64,000 nucleotides of DNA from Cylindrotheca closterium (GCA_933822405.4 CAKOGP040000779.1:138291-202290), one strand, 5' to 3'; positions 1 through 11,243 are shown, numbered from the stretch's first letter. Numbers and translations: made by a program. Notes: generated from the letters alone by a model not told the origin.

Positions 1-1
1 C

Positions 2-3000
2 AACAAGGAAGAGCAACCACAAGCGTCATTCCCACCGCGCAAACGACAGCGAACCGACATTTCTTTTTTGTATGGATTGGAGTATCCGTCATCAGAAGAA
101 GCTACCAAGGCTACTACCAATGAGTCGTCGAAAGAGAAGAATAAGGAACCTGGCATTGATCCAATGTTGACATTCAACGTTTTAAGGGCAGTGGGTCTCA
201 TCCAACCATCGGCATCGGAAGATACTGGGGGTGGTTCATCATCCCCTTTGTCGATCATTGACCAATCCCTCATGGATTTTGCAGAACAGCAGTCGATGGC
301 CATGGATTCTAGTCCATCTCACAGTTCTGTTTCCAAACTCAAAAGGTTGACGGAAAAGTTGATGTTGGCGGAACAAGGCGGCAAAGATGGCAAGAATCCA
401 AATACGGTATTGAGCATGTTCTTTCCCAAAATGGAACAACATGATGTTGCTACAAAAGATGCTGCTGAAGGCTTGGATCTCAAGGACGCATCAGGTAGCA
501 CAAAGGAAAATAGCGAAGAAAGTGCCATGGATATCGATTCCGATGACAAAGACAATGCGACAGCAGGTAATGGAGCGGATGGTGACTCCACCATGAAAAC
601 GGCACCGACTGTCGCCATACGTGGTGGCGGATCCGAGTTGCACAGTACAACAGAAGCAAAGCCTCCTCCAGTTGCTGCTACCATGAATGGAACGAAAACT
701 CCAGAGCCCCAGCAGGTCCCAGAACAAGCCAACCCTCAGAATGGAAGACCCACGAACCTTCCACCGCAAGCAGGCAATCCTATGCATGCCAAAGAAATGG
801 CGTCGCAGCAGCAGCGAATTGTCATGATGAATCAGCAGCTAGCGCGGGCAGATCAAAATTTTCGAATGGGCAACGCTGGACATCAAAATGCCATGGCGCA
901 AAATGGAAAAGCTGGAAACAGTGGAAATCGAAATAATCGAATGCAAGGCCTTCCAGCTGATGGTTTCAATCGGACAGGTGCAGCCGCCATGCAAATGGCA
1001 CATCAATTTCGTCACGCCTCGGCTTCGATGCAACGATTATCAGGGCATCCTACGGGGGATCTGGAAGCTTACATTGGGAATCTTCATGCACAACAAGGAG
1101 CTGCGGGATACGAGTGGTCACAAATTGCGGCGTTGGGTCTGAACACACACCGAGCCATGGTCAATTTTTCAGCACAAGACAGAGCCCGAGCGATGATTGC
1201 TGAGCAACAAAATGCTGCCGCTGCAGCAGCAACTCAGGTAGCTGCTGCACAACGACAGCAAGCACTTGCAATGATGGGAGGGGGGTTTGTTCCAGCTGGT
1301 GCTCCACACTTTGCGCAATTCTCTGGGCGTACTGCGGCTTTGATGAACAATTCGGCGTTGATGGGACATTCGGGCATGGCAGGAGTGAATCAGTCAGCAC
1401 AAATGCAAGCCAACAATATGGACAATAGCAACAACAGGAAGGACCAAGGCATGACAAAAGAGAGGTCTGACAGCGACTCAAAAAACTCGCAAAAGGATAG
1501 CAAATCAAGCAAGCCAGAAGAGTCAGGGACAAAGCGAAAACTTTCGACCGCTTCTTCAGGGAGTGGTGGTTCGGACAAGCGCCGAAACGTGACATCGCAG
1601 TCTTCATTCAAACCGTCGGATGCGAATGGGACTGTCAAGGCCGCGAATGGTGTGCAGGAGGGTCAGAAGAAAGCAACCAAAGCAAAAGCTCAGCCAAAGA
1701 GCACTCCAAGAGCCATGAATGCAAACAAAACTGGCGCTTCTGCCAAGCCTGGCGATCCAAAACAAGTTGGTGGAAGGCCCGAAGTACCAAAGGTAAACAA
1801 GCCACCGCGGACTTCGGGGATGCAGTTCTATGTTCCACCAGCCCCCATTGGGATCCCATCAGACATGGCAAGTCTCGTACTTGCAGCCAAAGTTCACAGT
1901 GTCATTGATGCATGGGAAAATGGTGAAGCCGTTTTCGATGCTACAACTATTATTGACTTTCTGCTTGCAGTCGGAATTGCTGTTCCCATTCCGAAGGCAT
2001 TGGTTGTTAACCCGCTGAAAGAACGAATTGGCTCCACAGCTACGAAGAATAATCCTTTCGCCAACGTTCCTGCATCATCACGGGACGTTGTTGTTGCACT
2101 CATACTTCTTTGGTTGTGGAAGCATCATGAACAGTGCTTTCAGAAAGCGTTTGCCAAAAGTGGAAGGATTGATGTTGATCCAGAATGCAAATGGCTAATC
2201 AACGCTGCAGTTGATAGATCCGTCTCGTCGTTAGGAAAAGAGATTACCAGCGCTGGTAGTGCGCTCAGTGCGGCATTGAGTCTTGCAAAAGGTAAAGGTG
2301 GATCCTCACAAAAGGGTACTGCCCAAGCAAATGATGCAGATCGCGCTCAGGGACGCGCCACTCGAGTTGATCTTCTCTGCGCATCCATTGTGAGCAGATC
2401 GCTTTTGGAAGGGAGTGCAATTGATGATACGATGGTAAGTTCTCCTCAACTGCATCTTGCAACTATCATGTCGACAAGACCTCACCATATATTTTCTTTT
2501 CGACAGGATAAAATGCTTCCAAGCTTCCATGAAATGCTAGAGTATCTTGATGAGTGCAGAACTGGTTCCCTGCATAGCAAAGCCCAGGAGAGAGCTCTCC
2601 TCGCATCTTTAATCTCCCGCAAAGCCACAATGTCGTTACCATTCTCACATGCGTATGCTAGTTCCATGGTTCGCGCTGGCGAAGCCATTGGGCACGGCGA
2701 GCTGTTTGAAATTGTGCAGAACGAAGATGTCAAGGTATCTACAATGATCCCCTATGATGTTTTCACGGACGAGTCTGGAGCCTGGGAAGATCCTTGTCGG
2801 CCAGAGGGATCATTTACCAAAGGTCTTACTGGTGACGACCTCATGAGACGAGCTCATGCAAGAGCAATGATCCAAAAATCATTGAAGAAGCTTCAAGATC
2901 GTCATGGCATCAAAGGAGGGACACCAAACTCTGGAGCGTATACAGATCCTCCTACATCAACTTCAAATGCAGACTCTGGCAAATCACCATCGGGACCAGG

Positions 3001-3658
3001 TTCGTCATCGGGAAGGGGCAAACGTCGGAATTCATTTAGTGAGCCCAAGTTTCCGCCAGGGACGGGTTCTGCACATGCAACCAGCATGGCTCTGTACGAG
3101 CCAAAACACCATTCTAGCCCCTTGGAATGGGACTGCGATGCCCCAGAGAATCTTCCATACGGCATCTTTAGCTCTAAGAAAAGTGCTGGAAGTGTAAAAC
3201 GACGAACGTCCCAAGGTGCAGCAGACTCGGGTGGGAAATCTCCAAGAGGCGGTAATGTCGTCGTTCGTTCCGAGTCTGTAGGGTCAGCGAGTGAGACAGC
3301 CCCGACTTACCCCCGGAGTACACATGCAATTTCATGGAATGATATTGCTAGTGTCTTTGAAAGTCAAAATGTCCAGCTTCCAATCAAGAAGAAGAAAAAA
3401 CAGACCGAAGAAAAATCCATCTCCAAAAACAAAACCATCTATGCACCCTTTGTGCGACAGACGGATTCGATTCCTAGCGGCAGTGAATCGGAAAGCGAAT
3501 CAGACACGGAGGAAGATATAAGCGATTCAATGGTGCTTTCGCGACACCAGGAAGTTCTGGACGACATGAAAGAAAAATTGAGCGACTTTTTGGAATCTCG
3601 AAAGAAGAGCGTAGAACGCAAGAAGAAAAAAGACAACTTGAAGAAATCTTCAAACTAG
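2..3658 (+). CDS. Large Q/N-rich, probably nuclear protein (5'-truncated)
   Basis: The frame is open to the left edge, so the true start lies outside the window; the first in-window codons already include a basic RKRQR cluster resembling a nuclear localisation signal. About 1,218 codons are visible. Positions ~200-1800 encode low-complexity Ser/Asn/Gln/Ala/Met-rich sequence with a second basic cluster near 1535-1590. Positions ~1830-2850 look globular and helical, and the tail (~3380-3655) is Lys/Glu/Ser-rich with a final coiled-coil-like stretch. A probable 72-nt intron at 2435-2506 (GTAAGT...CAG) is a multiple of three and has no stop, so the gene reads through with or without splicing. This architecture would suit a transcription or chromatin cofactor, but I recognise no family and assign no function. 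Confidence 0.85.
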   Translation, partial: NKEEQPQASFPPRKRQRTDISFLYGLEYPSSEEATKATTNESSKEKNKEPGIDPMLTFNVLRAVGLIQPSASEDTGGGSSSPLSIIDQSLMDFAEQQSMAMDSSPSHSSVSKLKRLTEKLMLAEQGGKDGKNPNTVLSMFFPKMEQHDVATKDAAEGLDLKDASGSTKENSEESAMDIDSDDKDNATAGNGADGDSTMKTAPTVAIRGGGSELHSTTEAKPPPVAATMNGTKTPEPQQVPEQANPQNGRPTNLPPQAGNPMHAKEMASQQQRIVMMNQQLARADQNFRMGNAGHQNAMAQNGKAGNSGNRNNRMQGLPADGFNRTGAAAMQMAHQFRHASASMQRLSGHPTGDLEAYIGNLHAQQGAAGYEWSQIAALGLNTHRAMVNFSAQDRARAMIAEQQNAAAAAATQVAAAQRQQALAMMGGGFVPAGAPHFAQFSGRTAALMNNSALMGHSGMAGVNQSAQMQANNMDNSNNRKDQGMTKERSDSDSKNSQKDSKSSKPEESGTKRKLSTASSGSGGSDKRRNVTSQSSFKPSDANGTVKAANGVQEGQKKATKAKAQPKSTPRAMNANKTGASAKPGDPKQVGGRPEVPKVNKPPRTSGMQFYVPPAPIGIPSDMASLVLAAKVHSVIDAWENGEAVFDATTIIDFLLAVGIAVPIPKALVVNPLKERIGSTATKNNPFANVPASSRDVVVALILLWLWKHHEQCFQKAFAKSGRIDVDPECKWLINAAVDRSVSSLGKEITSAGSALSAALSLAKGKGGSSQKGTAQANDADRAQGRATRVDLLCASIVSRSLLEGSAIDDTMVSSPQLHLATIMSTRPHHIFSFRQDKMLPSFHEMLEYLDECRTGSLHSKAQERALLASLISRKATMSLPFSHAYASSMVRAGEAIGHGELFEIVQNEDVKVSTMIPYDVFTDESGAWEDPCRPEGSFTKGLTGDDLMRRAHARAMIQKSLKKLQDRHGIKGGTPNSGAYTDPPTSTSNADSGKSPSGPGSSSGRGKRRNSFSEPKFPPGTGSAHATSMALYEPKHHSSPLEWDCDAPENLPYGIFSSKKSAGSVKRRTSQGAADSGGKSPRGGNVVVRSESVGSASETAPTYPRSTHAISWNDIASVFESQNVQLPIKKKKKQTEEKSISKNKTIYAPFVRQTDSIPSGSESESESDTEEDISDSMVLSRHQEVLDDMKEKLSDFLESRKKSVERKKKKDNLKKSSN
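2435..2506 (+). other. Probable in-frame spliceosomal intron, 72 nt
   Basis: It begins GTAAGT and ends TTTTCGACAG after a T-rich stretch. The length is divisible by three and it contains no in-frame stop. The residues it would encode (His/Thr/Ser-rich) interrupt an otherwise smooth junction between acidic helical segments. Confidence 0.65.
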
Positions 3659-4079
3659 CTTCATAATAATATACTGATAGAAACCAACAAATAGAGTCAA
3701 ACATTTTTGCACCATTCTTCTTGTGACGCCTTTTTATTTCAATTGTACGCATGATATCGCACCATTTTCTTGGCCAGCGATCTTATTCAAAGGGCCCAAC
3801 TTTAAAGATGGACGCGATGGTGATGACACAGTTGTGCTGTGGCTGTTGACTAATATCTAAGCTACTATGACAGTTGTGAATTATACTCTTCCACTCAAGT
3901 TAAAAGTGTACCTCGTGCCAAGATGGCGCACTTGTTGATGACTGATTAATAACTGAAATTTTCATTCACATTTACAATTGGATGCATCCTATTAGTAGCT
4001 TATACGTTCCATATTATCTAGTATGATTCATCCTTCACCATTCAGTTCCAACTACTACAGTAGTACTAACAAACTACTA
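3659..4079. other. Convergent intergenic region
   Basis: This stretch separates the stop codons of the Q/N-rich gene and mevalonate kinase. It is AT-rich, presumably the two 3' UTRs. I see no gene or RNA structure in it. Confidence 0.5.
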
Positions 4080-5155
4080 TTATTGAAGACAAGTCTTCCA
4101 AACTTGAGGAGCACTTTTTTCAAGGGCCTCAAAGACCTTGTTTTGGATCTCTTCCGTGGGAGTCAGGCATCTGAAGGAAAAATGGGCAAAATGCAAGAAA
4201 ACAACAATAATAGCAAAGAAATGTATATAAGTTTCATGCATGGAGAAATAGAATTCTGTGATCATTCAATCTTTGCTTTGTGTACTTACAGCATGAGACC
4301 TCCACGGCCAGTCCCGCTCATCTTGGCACCAATCGCTCCGGCACTTCGCGCAGTTTCCACCAGCTGATCCAATTCCGCGCAGCTGACCGTCAACTCCTGG
4401 CAAAGCTTGTGGTTCTCATTCATCAAAGATCCCAACAATGGAATGTCACCTTGATCCATGGCATCTTCTGCTTTCTTCACCAAAGCCTTGTACTGTTCCA
4501 ACAGCTTGTCAAACCAGGCCGGGTCGGCTTCCTTTTTGGAACGGACGTCTCCCACCACTTCTGTTGTCGAAGCGGTAATCCCAGTCGACGCATACACGAT
4601 TCGAATGGGTTCCTTGATTTCCTTCTTGGTAAAGATTGGATCCGCCTCAGTTCGCTGAAACTTGAGCAAGCCACCATAGGTGGCAGCCGTATTGTCAATC
4701 CCAGAAGGAGTTCCATGATACCCCTTTTCTCCTTCGTATCCACCCTGATTGATTTCTTCTTCCGTGCTATTCAGCTTGAATGTTTGATCAATGGCTCGAG
4801 ACAAACTGACGGTTTGCGCAGCCGATGCTCCAATCCCCGACACGCAACACAAATCACCACCAAAGGTCAATTTCAGGCTGCTTTTGCCATCCAGTTTGTC
4901 TTGGACGGCAAAGTGTTTCAGCACCAAATCAACGGCCTGTTTGCCCTCGTCTGCCTTTTTCACCTTGTAATTTGGGACGGCTGGTCGATTGTCAATGATC
5001 TCTACACCCTCATCAGAACCACCCTCGACCACTTCCAAGGCACACGTGGTGGACGCGGCCACGGCTCCCACCAATGCTGGCACATGATAGACGACAAAGT
5101 GCTCTCCGAATAGAATCAGTTTGCCATAGGCTTGGGTTTTGGAGACGTCAGGCAT
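4080..5155 (-). CDS. MVK: Mevalonate kinase
   Basis: ATP-dependent phosphorylation of mevalonate in the mevalonate branch of isoprenoid and sterol synthesis; no targeting peptide is visible, so probably cytosolic. Two exons: 5155-4290 and 4170-4080, separated by a 119-nt intron (GTAAGT...TTCAG). Together they encode 318 residues, a normal GHMP-kinase length. Motif 1 is GKLILFGEH (11-19), motif 2 is SGIGASAA (106-113), the presumed catalytic Asp lies in TPSGIDNT (149-156), and motif 3 is KMSGTGRGG near 277-285. Motif 2 departs from the usual GLGSSAA. That variant, the GYHGTPSG-x-DNTAATYGG block and the short length recall the kinetoplastid type (from memory, not computed). Without splicing the frame stops right after motif 3, so the second exon supplies the C-terminal helices. 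Confidence 0.93.
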
Positions 5156-5811
5156 GTTCTTATGCTGATACTATAGCGCTGCGTTGCTTGTTGTACTGGT
5201 ATTGCTATTGCTGTTGCTTTTGCTAGACTATTTCTTCTTCTTCTTCACGAATGAAGGAAGCAAAATAAATGATTGTGGATGTGTGTTTGTTTTTATTTTT
5301 ATTGTTGTCGATGTCGTCATCCGAATCTTCATCATTTTTTCGAAGGCACGCGTGGTTAAATCATATGAGTCAAATCATGCAGAGCGTGTGCTTGAGCGAG
5401 CGAGCGAGCGCGTGCGTGCATGCGTGAATAAAACGGATGAGAAATAAAATAGCGGATGGAACGATGATGCACGAAAAACATGTAGAAAGCGGATGACGAG
5501 TTGAGAATGAGAATCAATCTTTTACCTACCGGTACAGGTACTGTTTGGTACAGAATGTGATGAAAAAGCCACCGACCGCGAATCATCATCTACAGTGGGA
5601 CCAATTCGTTGTGCTTTCTTTTTAGTACAAAGGTTGTATAAGCAGGGGAGCCCCGCACAAATCACACAGCTACAGCTCTAGTGCTACAATATATCTGCCA
5701 GAATCAATCAATCAATCAATCCACCAATCAATCCACCAATCACTCCATCATCCTACTACCTACAATACATTGCTCCCACGGAATGATACATGCAAATGAA
5801 ACGCAGCAATC
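5156..5811. promoter_or_regulatory. Divergent intergenic region between MVK and STAND copy A
   Basis: This 656-nt stretch should hold both promoters. It contains a GAGC/GCGT-rich simple repeat near 5393-5425, a TACCGGTA octamer at 5527-5534, a TATAAG element near 5636 and an AATC-based tandem repeat at about 5703-5750, just upstream of the STAND gene. No coding potential is evident. Confidence 0.45.
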
Positions 5812-8800
5812 ATGAACCACCTTCTTGATAGTAGTAGTAGTAGTAGTAGTAGTAATAGTAGTAGTAGTAGTGATGCTTCGATGAGTGACATTACTACCTC
5901 GACGCGGATATCAGATGGTGGTACAGCAGCAACCTTCTTGCAATCGTCCTCCCAATTTCTGCAGAAATCCAGCCGTGAATTCACCATGCTCGTCCAGCCA
6001 AGCGTCAGTCGCAGCCAAAAGATTGCGGACCAAAGACTCTTGGAACTGAAAACCCGCGAGTTGAAGATACAGTCGATTGGTCTCATTGGGAGAGAACGAG
6101 AAACTGAAAAGCTGCAATCCTGTCTTATATCCATGATGGATGAACAACAACAACAACAGCAACAGCAAGCGGCAGAAGAGAGTAGGAATCACAAACAGAA
6201 GATTGAATCAATAGAAGAAACAATAAGCACCATTGAGATTTCCAAAGTAAAGAAGAAACTCGTCTTTATCAAAGGATTCAGTGGTGTCGGAAAGACCACG
6301 CTAGCAAGAACGATGCAACTTGAAGTGATGAAAGGCGGGGATGGATGCTACGTCGAGGGCAAATTTGACTTGAATATGAACCATATGGATCAACCGTATG
6401 CGGGCATTGCAAAAGCCTTTCGTGAACTTGTTACAGAGTTGTCAGTGACAAATCCGGACATGCTCTCAGCCATTGGGCAAGGGCTTTGTGAGATGCTTGG
6501 GCCGGAACAAGTGGAACATCTTTCCGATCTCATCCCAGAGCTGACACGTTTTGTGGAAGGATATCATTCGTCAACATCCAAGTACGCCGAAGGGAATATT
6601 GATGGAATGTTAGAGAGATGGAAGTACAGTTTTCGGGTGCTGACACGGTTACTGACCTCACATGTGAAACCCTTGGTGATTATGATTGACGACTTGCAAT
6701 GGGCAGACAAGGCGTCTTTAGATATTATCGAAACCTTGATTACAGATTCTCAAAATGTGAACCCACTCATGATCATTGGATGTTACCGTTCCAATGAAGT
6801 CAACGAATCGAGTAATCTCAAAAAGTCAATAGAGTCTCTAATACAGAAACAGTCAAAATTTGGCTTTTTTGTCACAGATATTGTGGTGAGAAGCTGTGGG
6901 ATCGACGAAGTGGATCAAATGATTCGAAAAATGATGGATGTGGACGAGGAGGAGGAGGAAAGCACACACGATCTTGCGGATCTTTGTTTCCGAAGGACTT
7001 TGGGCAATCCTTTCTTTGTAATTGAGTTTATGAGTATGCTCCAAAGAGAAAACTTGATCCAATTCAACATTGGGACGCTGAAGTGGTCATTTGACGTGTC
7101 AGTGATCGAAGAGGCAACATTCTCGACTGCCAATGTAGCAGAGATGCTGAAATCAAGAATGGAACAGATGCCTGCAGATGTCAAACTGTTGCTTCGGGTG
7201 GCTGCATGTCTTGGTCCTACCTTTGGAGTGTCCATCTTGGAAACGCTATGGAAGAATCTGCCATACATACCCACCAATAGCTCTGCTGGACTAGACAATA
7301 TCCCCAAATTGATAACTTTTATTGAATCTGAATTGCTGATCGAGGCATGGGCGGGAGACAAGTATAGATGGGTACACGATAAAGTGCAAGAAGCAGCACT
7401 ATCGTTGGTAGAAAGCGATGAAGTGAATTTGAAATTCCATTTGGGGAAAGCTCTATACTATAATCTCCAGGGAATCGAGCTTGAGGATAGCTTGTTTGAC
7501 ATTATTGATCTTATTACCAGTGAAAAGGGCCCAAAATCCGTCGAGTTTGCTTCCCTTTGCCTCAAGGCTGCGACAAAGGCAAAGCGATTATCAGCATTTC
7601 AGTCCGCAACAAGATACGCAAAGAGAGGAATCGAAATGCTTCCTGAGGATAAATGGACCAGCAGCCGGTCATTGACGATTGAACTCCATGCAATTGGAGC
7701 ACAAGTGGAACTCGCACTCGGACGTGTGGAAGAATCAAAGAATCATTGTGACGCTGTTCTGAGCAGGAAAGATACCGAGATTGGTGACCGAATTCCATTC
7801 AAATTGGTGGAGATACAGAGACTGTCAACAGTGGAAATGAAGTACCCCGATGCGATAAAGAGTTGTCTATCTCTATTGAAAGATATGAATAATAGACTAT
7901 TCTGGAGTCGAACCTTGCTTCCTGTGCAAGCTATATATGCTCTTTCAAAGACTATCAAAACTATCAAAAGGCTGCCAAAGGATTTTTATCTGCGGATTGG
8001 CCGAATGGACAGCAACAGCAACAACAACAACAACAAGATAATGGCAGATATTCTGGAACGCATACGTTATTCATCGTATCATACGAAGGAAATCTTTCAA
8101 ATGATCCTTGGTGATTGCAAAAGTGTGCACCTTACACTGCAGCATGGTTTGTGTGAGCACTCTGGGCATAGCTTTGCAATGATTGGATTCTATACAACCG
8201 TCTTGTTCAAGGACTTTGAAGACGCTGCGTTGTTCCGGGAATTGGCACTCTCTACGCAGAGCCATTTTGGGAAACCACGTGCTTGTCAGACGATTTTCCT
8301 ATCTCATTTTTCGTCACTGGCGTGGACAGTTCCAATACAAAGTTTTGCGAGTTCCAGCGTCTTGTATGAGTCCTATGTAACGGGTATGCAAAATGGAGAA
8401 GTCGATTTTGCAATGTGGAGCCTTATGGCGGTAAGTGCAACTCTTTGGATTTCTGGGCGGAAGAAGAAAAAAAACCCCAATGGTCTAAATACGCTATTTG
8501 TGCGTATCTCCTTTCCGTTGTTTGCAGCATTTTGTTCAGATTCCAATTATTTTGGGCAAGCCTATTGATCAAATCTTGGAAGCTTTTCCCAAGATAATTG
8601 CGCAAATGGAGGAAGTATCGCAAACTAGCCAGGTATGGATGTATACCTTCACCTTGAAGCAGTGGTGTAGACAACGAATGACACGGAGCACTATATAGCT
8701 GACACTTACACGTTTTCATTTTAGGCTGTGACTACAACGTTGTACTGGCAAATGCTTTTGAATCTCCGGGAACCGAAACAGGCGAAAGATCCGTTAAAGC

Positions 8801-9414
8801 TCACCAGGGGCAACAATGCAATCATTGAGAATCATCCAGACCAGGAGGATGAATATATTGCAACATTCCGAGACTACCTAGAGTGTCAGCTTCTCCTTTT
8901 CTACAATCACGAATCAGCTGCAGACAGGGCCATACAAAGCGCAGGAAGACTCGAAAAAGCCGCTCCTGGAACCTTTGATTTCATGATTGAGACCTTCCAC
9001 CGTGGTATCTGTCTATATGTGGCGGCGCGACGGACGAAACGACGAAAGTATGCGAAGCATGCCAAAAAGATTAGAAAGATTATCCACGAGTGGAGAAGAA
9101 AAGGAATTCCGAATGTCGTTTACTACTGTATGTTTCTTGATGCCGAGCATGCGGCACTGGCAGGCAAGCACGAGGAAGCAGAGAAGCACTACAAGGAAGC
9201 CATACACTTTGTGGCCAAACCCGGTCACCTCCAACATGCAGCGCTATTCAACGAGCTGTATAGTGACTACCTTTTTCGAGAACGGGATGATAAAGACGAG
9301 GCCAAATACAGGCTGGAGGAGGCTATCTGGTACTATAGAGATTGGGGAGCTCTTGGGAAGGTTGAGAAGCTGAAGGAGTCAAGTCTCCTGCTGTACGAGG
9401 AGGCCTCAGGATGA
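5812..9414 (+). CDS. STAND-type AAA_16 ATPase, copy A
   Basis: Predicted signalling P-loop ATPase of 1,137 residues. Exons are 5812-8430, 8528-8632 and 8725-9414; introns of 97 and 92 nt have GTAAGT and GTATGG donors, and all phases agree. The order is: poly-Ser/disordered N-terminus (a TAG/AGT microsatellite), a LIGRERE entry motif (~91-97), a poly-Gln insert (~112-119), Walker A GFSGVGKTT (155-163), a GKFD block, Walker B IMIDDLQWAD (~290-299), a GCYRSNE sensor block, LGNPFFVIEF, and YRWVHDKVQEAA. A long helical TPR-like C-terminal half follows. Walker and D-D-L-Q-W-A-D motifs match the ATPase module of multi-sensor Ser/Thr-histidine kinases, but kinase, GAF and HisKA parts are absent. It is the most divergent of the five copies here. 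Its ligand and partners are unknown. Confidence 0.88.
5826..5873 (+). repeat. TAG/AGT microsatellite encoding poly-Ser
   Basis: Near-perfect trinucleotide array inside the first exon of STAND copy A; it encodes a serine run with a single Asn interruption and is a likely length-polymorphic site. Confidence 0.9.
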
Positions 9415-9913
9415 AATCGTGTGGGTTGAAGTGACACTGGATCCTACAGCAACGTCTGTACCTATTGCATTTTGTACTGTATGTATTAATATATAATATG
9501 TTTGATAAGCAATAGCTAAAGAAATAGCTTGAATGATCGAAAGGTCCTTTTATTTGGCTACAGTACATGGGTAATATTTTAGACAAAAGATACAACAGAA
9601 ATACAAGGGCAACTTCACTTGAGATAAAAGACAAGTCGTCTTTTGTTTTCCGGTTTCGAAGGAAAGAATAATATTCGTCATGTTTGTATAATATAGTCCA
9701 CTCTTTGCACTTGTGGTTTTGGCTCAAAATATATGGACAGATGCGTTTGTATATGCGCGTAGTAGCCGAATCATCAATCTTGTTGCGCTGTTGGAGGATG
9801 TTCCCTTTTGGGTCCAACTGCTCACATTGAGTCATTCCCTGTGAATCTATATGTGCCCCATAGATCATGGCGAATTCTAATTGAAATCATTTGTCGCTTG
9901 AAAAATACCGATT
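9415..9913. other. Convergent intergenic region
   Basis: Lies between the stops of STAND copy A and a four-helix membrane protein. It is AT-rich and is probably the two 3' UTRs. An open antisense frame that overlaps the STAND C-terminus shows no recognisable protein character. Confidence 0.45.
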
Positions 9914-10615
9914 TCATACGCCCATTTCGTCACCTTTGTCTTTCATACCAACATAGGAGGTAGCTTCCTCAGCAGGAGGACTTTTTGCAGTGTCTTCATT
10001 GTTGTTGTTGCTGTTGCTGTTGTGGTCGATCACATAGGATCTCAATCGCACTGTCAAATATGTGTATGCTACCATATCCAAGAGTACATCAAAGAGTTCC
10101 GATTCAATGTTGAAATTCGGCACTCGCCAAAGCTTCCCAAAGGTGACCAAGGCATCGTAGGAATAGTAGACCGCAAGCATCAGCTCGACAATCACCAAGT
10201 AAATTTCGTATTGATCCTCTTCCATATCGGACTTTGTAGTGTCGTCGTCATTCTTTTCCGTCATGGATTTGTCTTGTTGTTGTCGTTGCTTCCCTGCTGC
10301 TGCCGCTGGCCGTAGCATTAGCAAATCGGTGTAGTATTGCCGGTGATGATATTCCAACAAGTGCAACAAACATTCTATCGTCCAGATAAAGCAGACTGTC
10401 GTATTGTAGATGATGTACGATCTGGTACCATACAGCCGATACTCTGGCTCTAGCGTCCGTAAGATTTCAACAAAGGAGAGTATGGTCCACGCCAAAATAA
10501 AGGCATTGATACGCATCCAAGATTTCCGAGCATATCTCGGAGCATACGGCAGGAATACGGAAAACAGCCAGCTTATCATCTTGCTGTCATTGTCATTGTC
10601 GTTGGATGATACCAT
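9914..10615 (-). CDS. Four-helix membrane protein, family copy 1
   Basis: Protein of 233 residues if started at the ATG just before the Ser/Asn/Asp-rich leader; an upstream in-frame Met would add 42 residues that the other copies do not have. Hydrophobic helices occur in pairs: two near the N-terminus, separated by the family signature L-x-P-x-x-R-L-x-G-x-R, then a cytosolic-type charged loop, then two more. The family also shares ARK-x-W before helix 1. Two paralogues lie at 11244-11885 and 14047-14607. No known channel, transporter or enzyme motif is seen, so the function is unassigned. The C-terminus is Asn/Asp/Ser-rich. Confidence 0.8.
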   Translation of the reverse strand: MVSSNDNDNDSKMISWLFSVFLPYAPRYARKSWMRINAFILAWTILSFVEILRTLEPEYRLYGTRSYIIYNTTVCFIWTIECLLHLLEYHHRQYYTDLLMLRPAAAAGKQRQQQDKSMTEKNDDDTTKSDMEEDQYEIYLVIVELMLAVYYSYDALVTFGKLWRVPNFNIESELFDVLLDMVAYTYLTVRLRSYVIDHNSNSNNNNEDTAKSPPAEEATSYVGMKDKGDEMGV

Positions 10616-11243
10616 ACTGTACAGTAGGTAGCTACTCTTCAATGGGGTTGCTTGGCTATGGGCTTTCCTTGTTTGACTGTCTGTTGTGTGAACACCGCAG
10701 GGTGTGGGCGTACCAGAAAATCGTATTCCGGCAGGCGACAAATATATGCGACACGTGCGTTCCTGCTAAGAAAATAGCCAATTTGAAAAGCGCGTCGTCC
10801 GTACACGTGTACGTCTTTTTAACTAATGGCGGTTGACGCGTTATATTCTTACACGAACGAATGTGCGAAAATTCAAATTGAAAAAAATAACGTGCTGGAA
10901 CTTTTTTGAAAAATAAATCCACCTCGTTCAAAATCGCATCCCTCGGAGACGGTGACGTGTCGCTTGGTGGTGTACCAGAAGTCGTCGTGTTTTCGATTTC
11001 TCCAAAATGCGAAAAAATTAAGTGCCGAAAAAATTAAAAGGTCACGAAATGACGCGTGCCGATTGATGGTACACGTACACTACACTTGTAGAGTATCTTG
11101 TCCTACGTCCATCACCTCCTCGCTATACTGTACAATAAAATGGAAGCAAAAACAAACACACTGTATGTAAATCCCTGAACAAGCATTTTATGGGCAAAGC
11201 GACAAGATAAAAGTTGCGGTTGCCCGCATACTACGACGTCAAC
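10616..11243. promoter_or_regulatory. Divergent promoter region between two four-helix membrane genes
   Basis: This 628-nt head-to-head region between two paralogues is rich in ACGT cores. It has CACGTG at 10752-10757, a perfect 14-bp palindrome CGTACACGTGTACG at 10800-10813, TGACGTGT at 10953-10960, and further GACGCG and ACACGTACAC elements near 11051-11080. These resemble bZIP/bHLH sites, which suggests shared regulation of both genes. No gene is visible. Confidence 0.5.
10800..10813. promoter_or_regulatory. 14-bp palindrome with CACGTG core
   Basis: CGTACACGTGTACG equals its own reverse complement. It sits about 185 nt upstream of one start and 430 nt upstream of the other in the divergent promoter. 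Confidence 0.5.

Noticed and set aside
4280..5113. 277-codon open frame on the plus strand
   Set aside because: It is antisense to mevalonate kinase, whose motifs and splice junction are clear; the plus-strand product has no family features.
5703..5750. AATC-type tandem repeat considered as a CRISPR-like or regulatory array
   Set aside because: The units are 4-8 nt with no spacers; it is an ordinary simple repeat in a eukaryotic promoter.
9323..9868. 181-codon minus-strand open frame
   Set aside because: It overlaps the conserved C-terminus of STAND copy A and has shadow-like, low-conservation composition.
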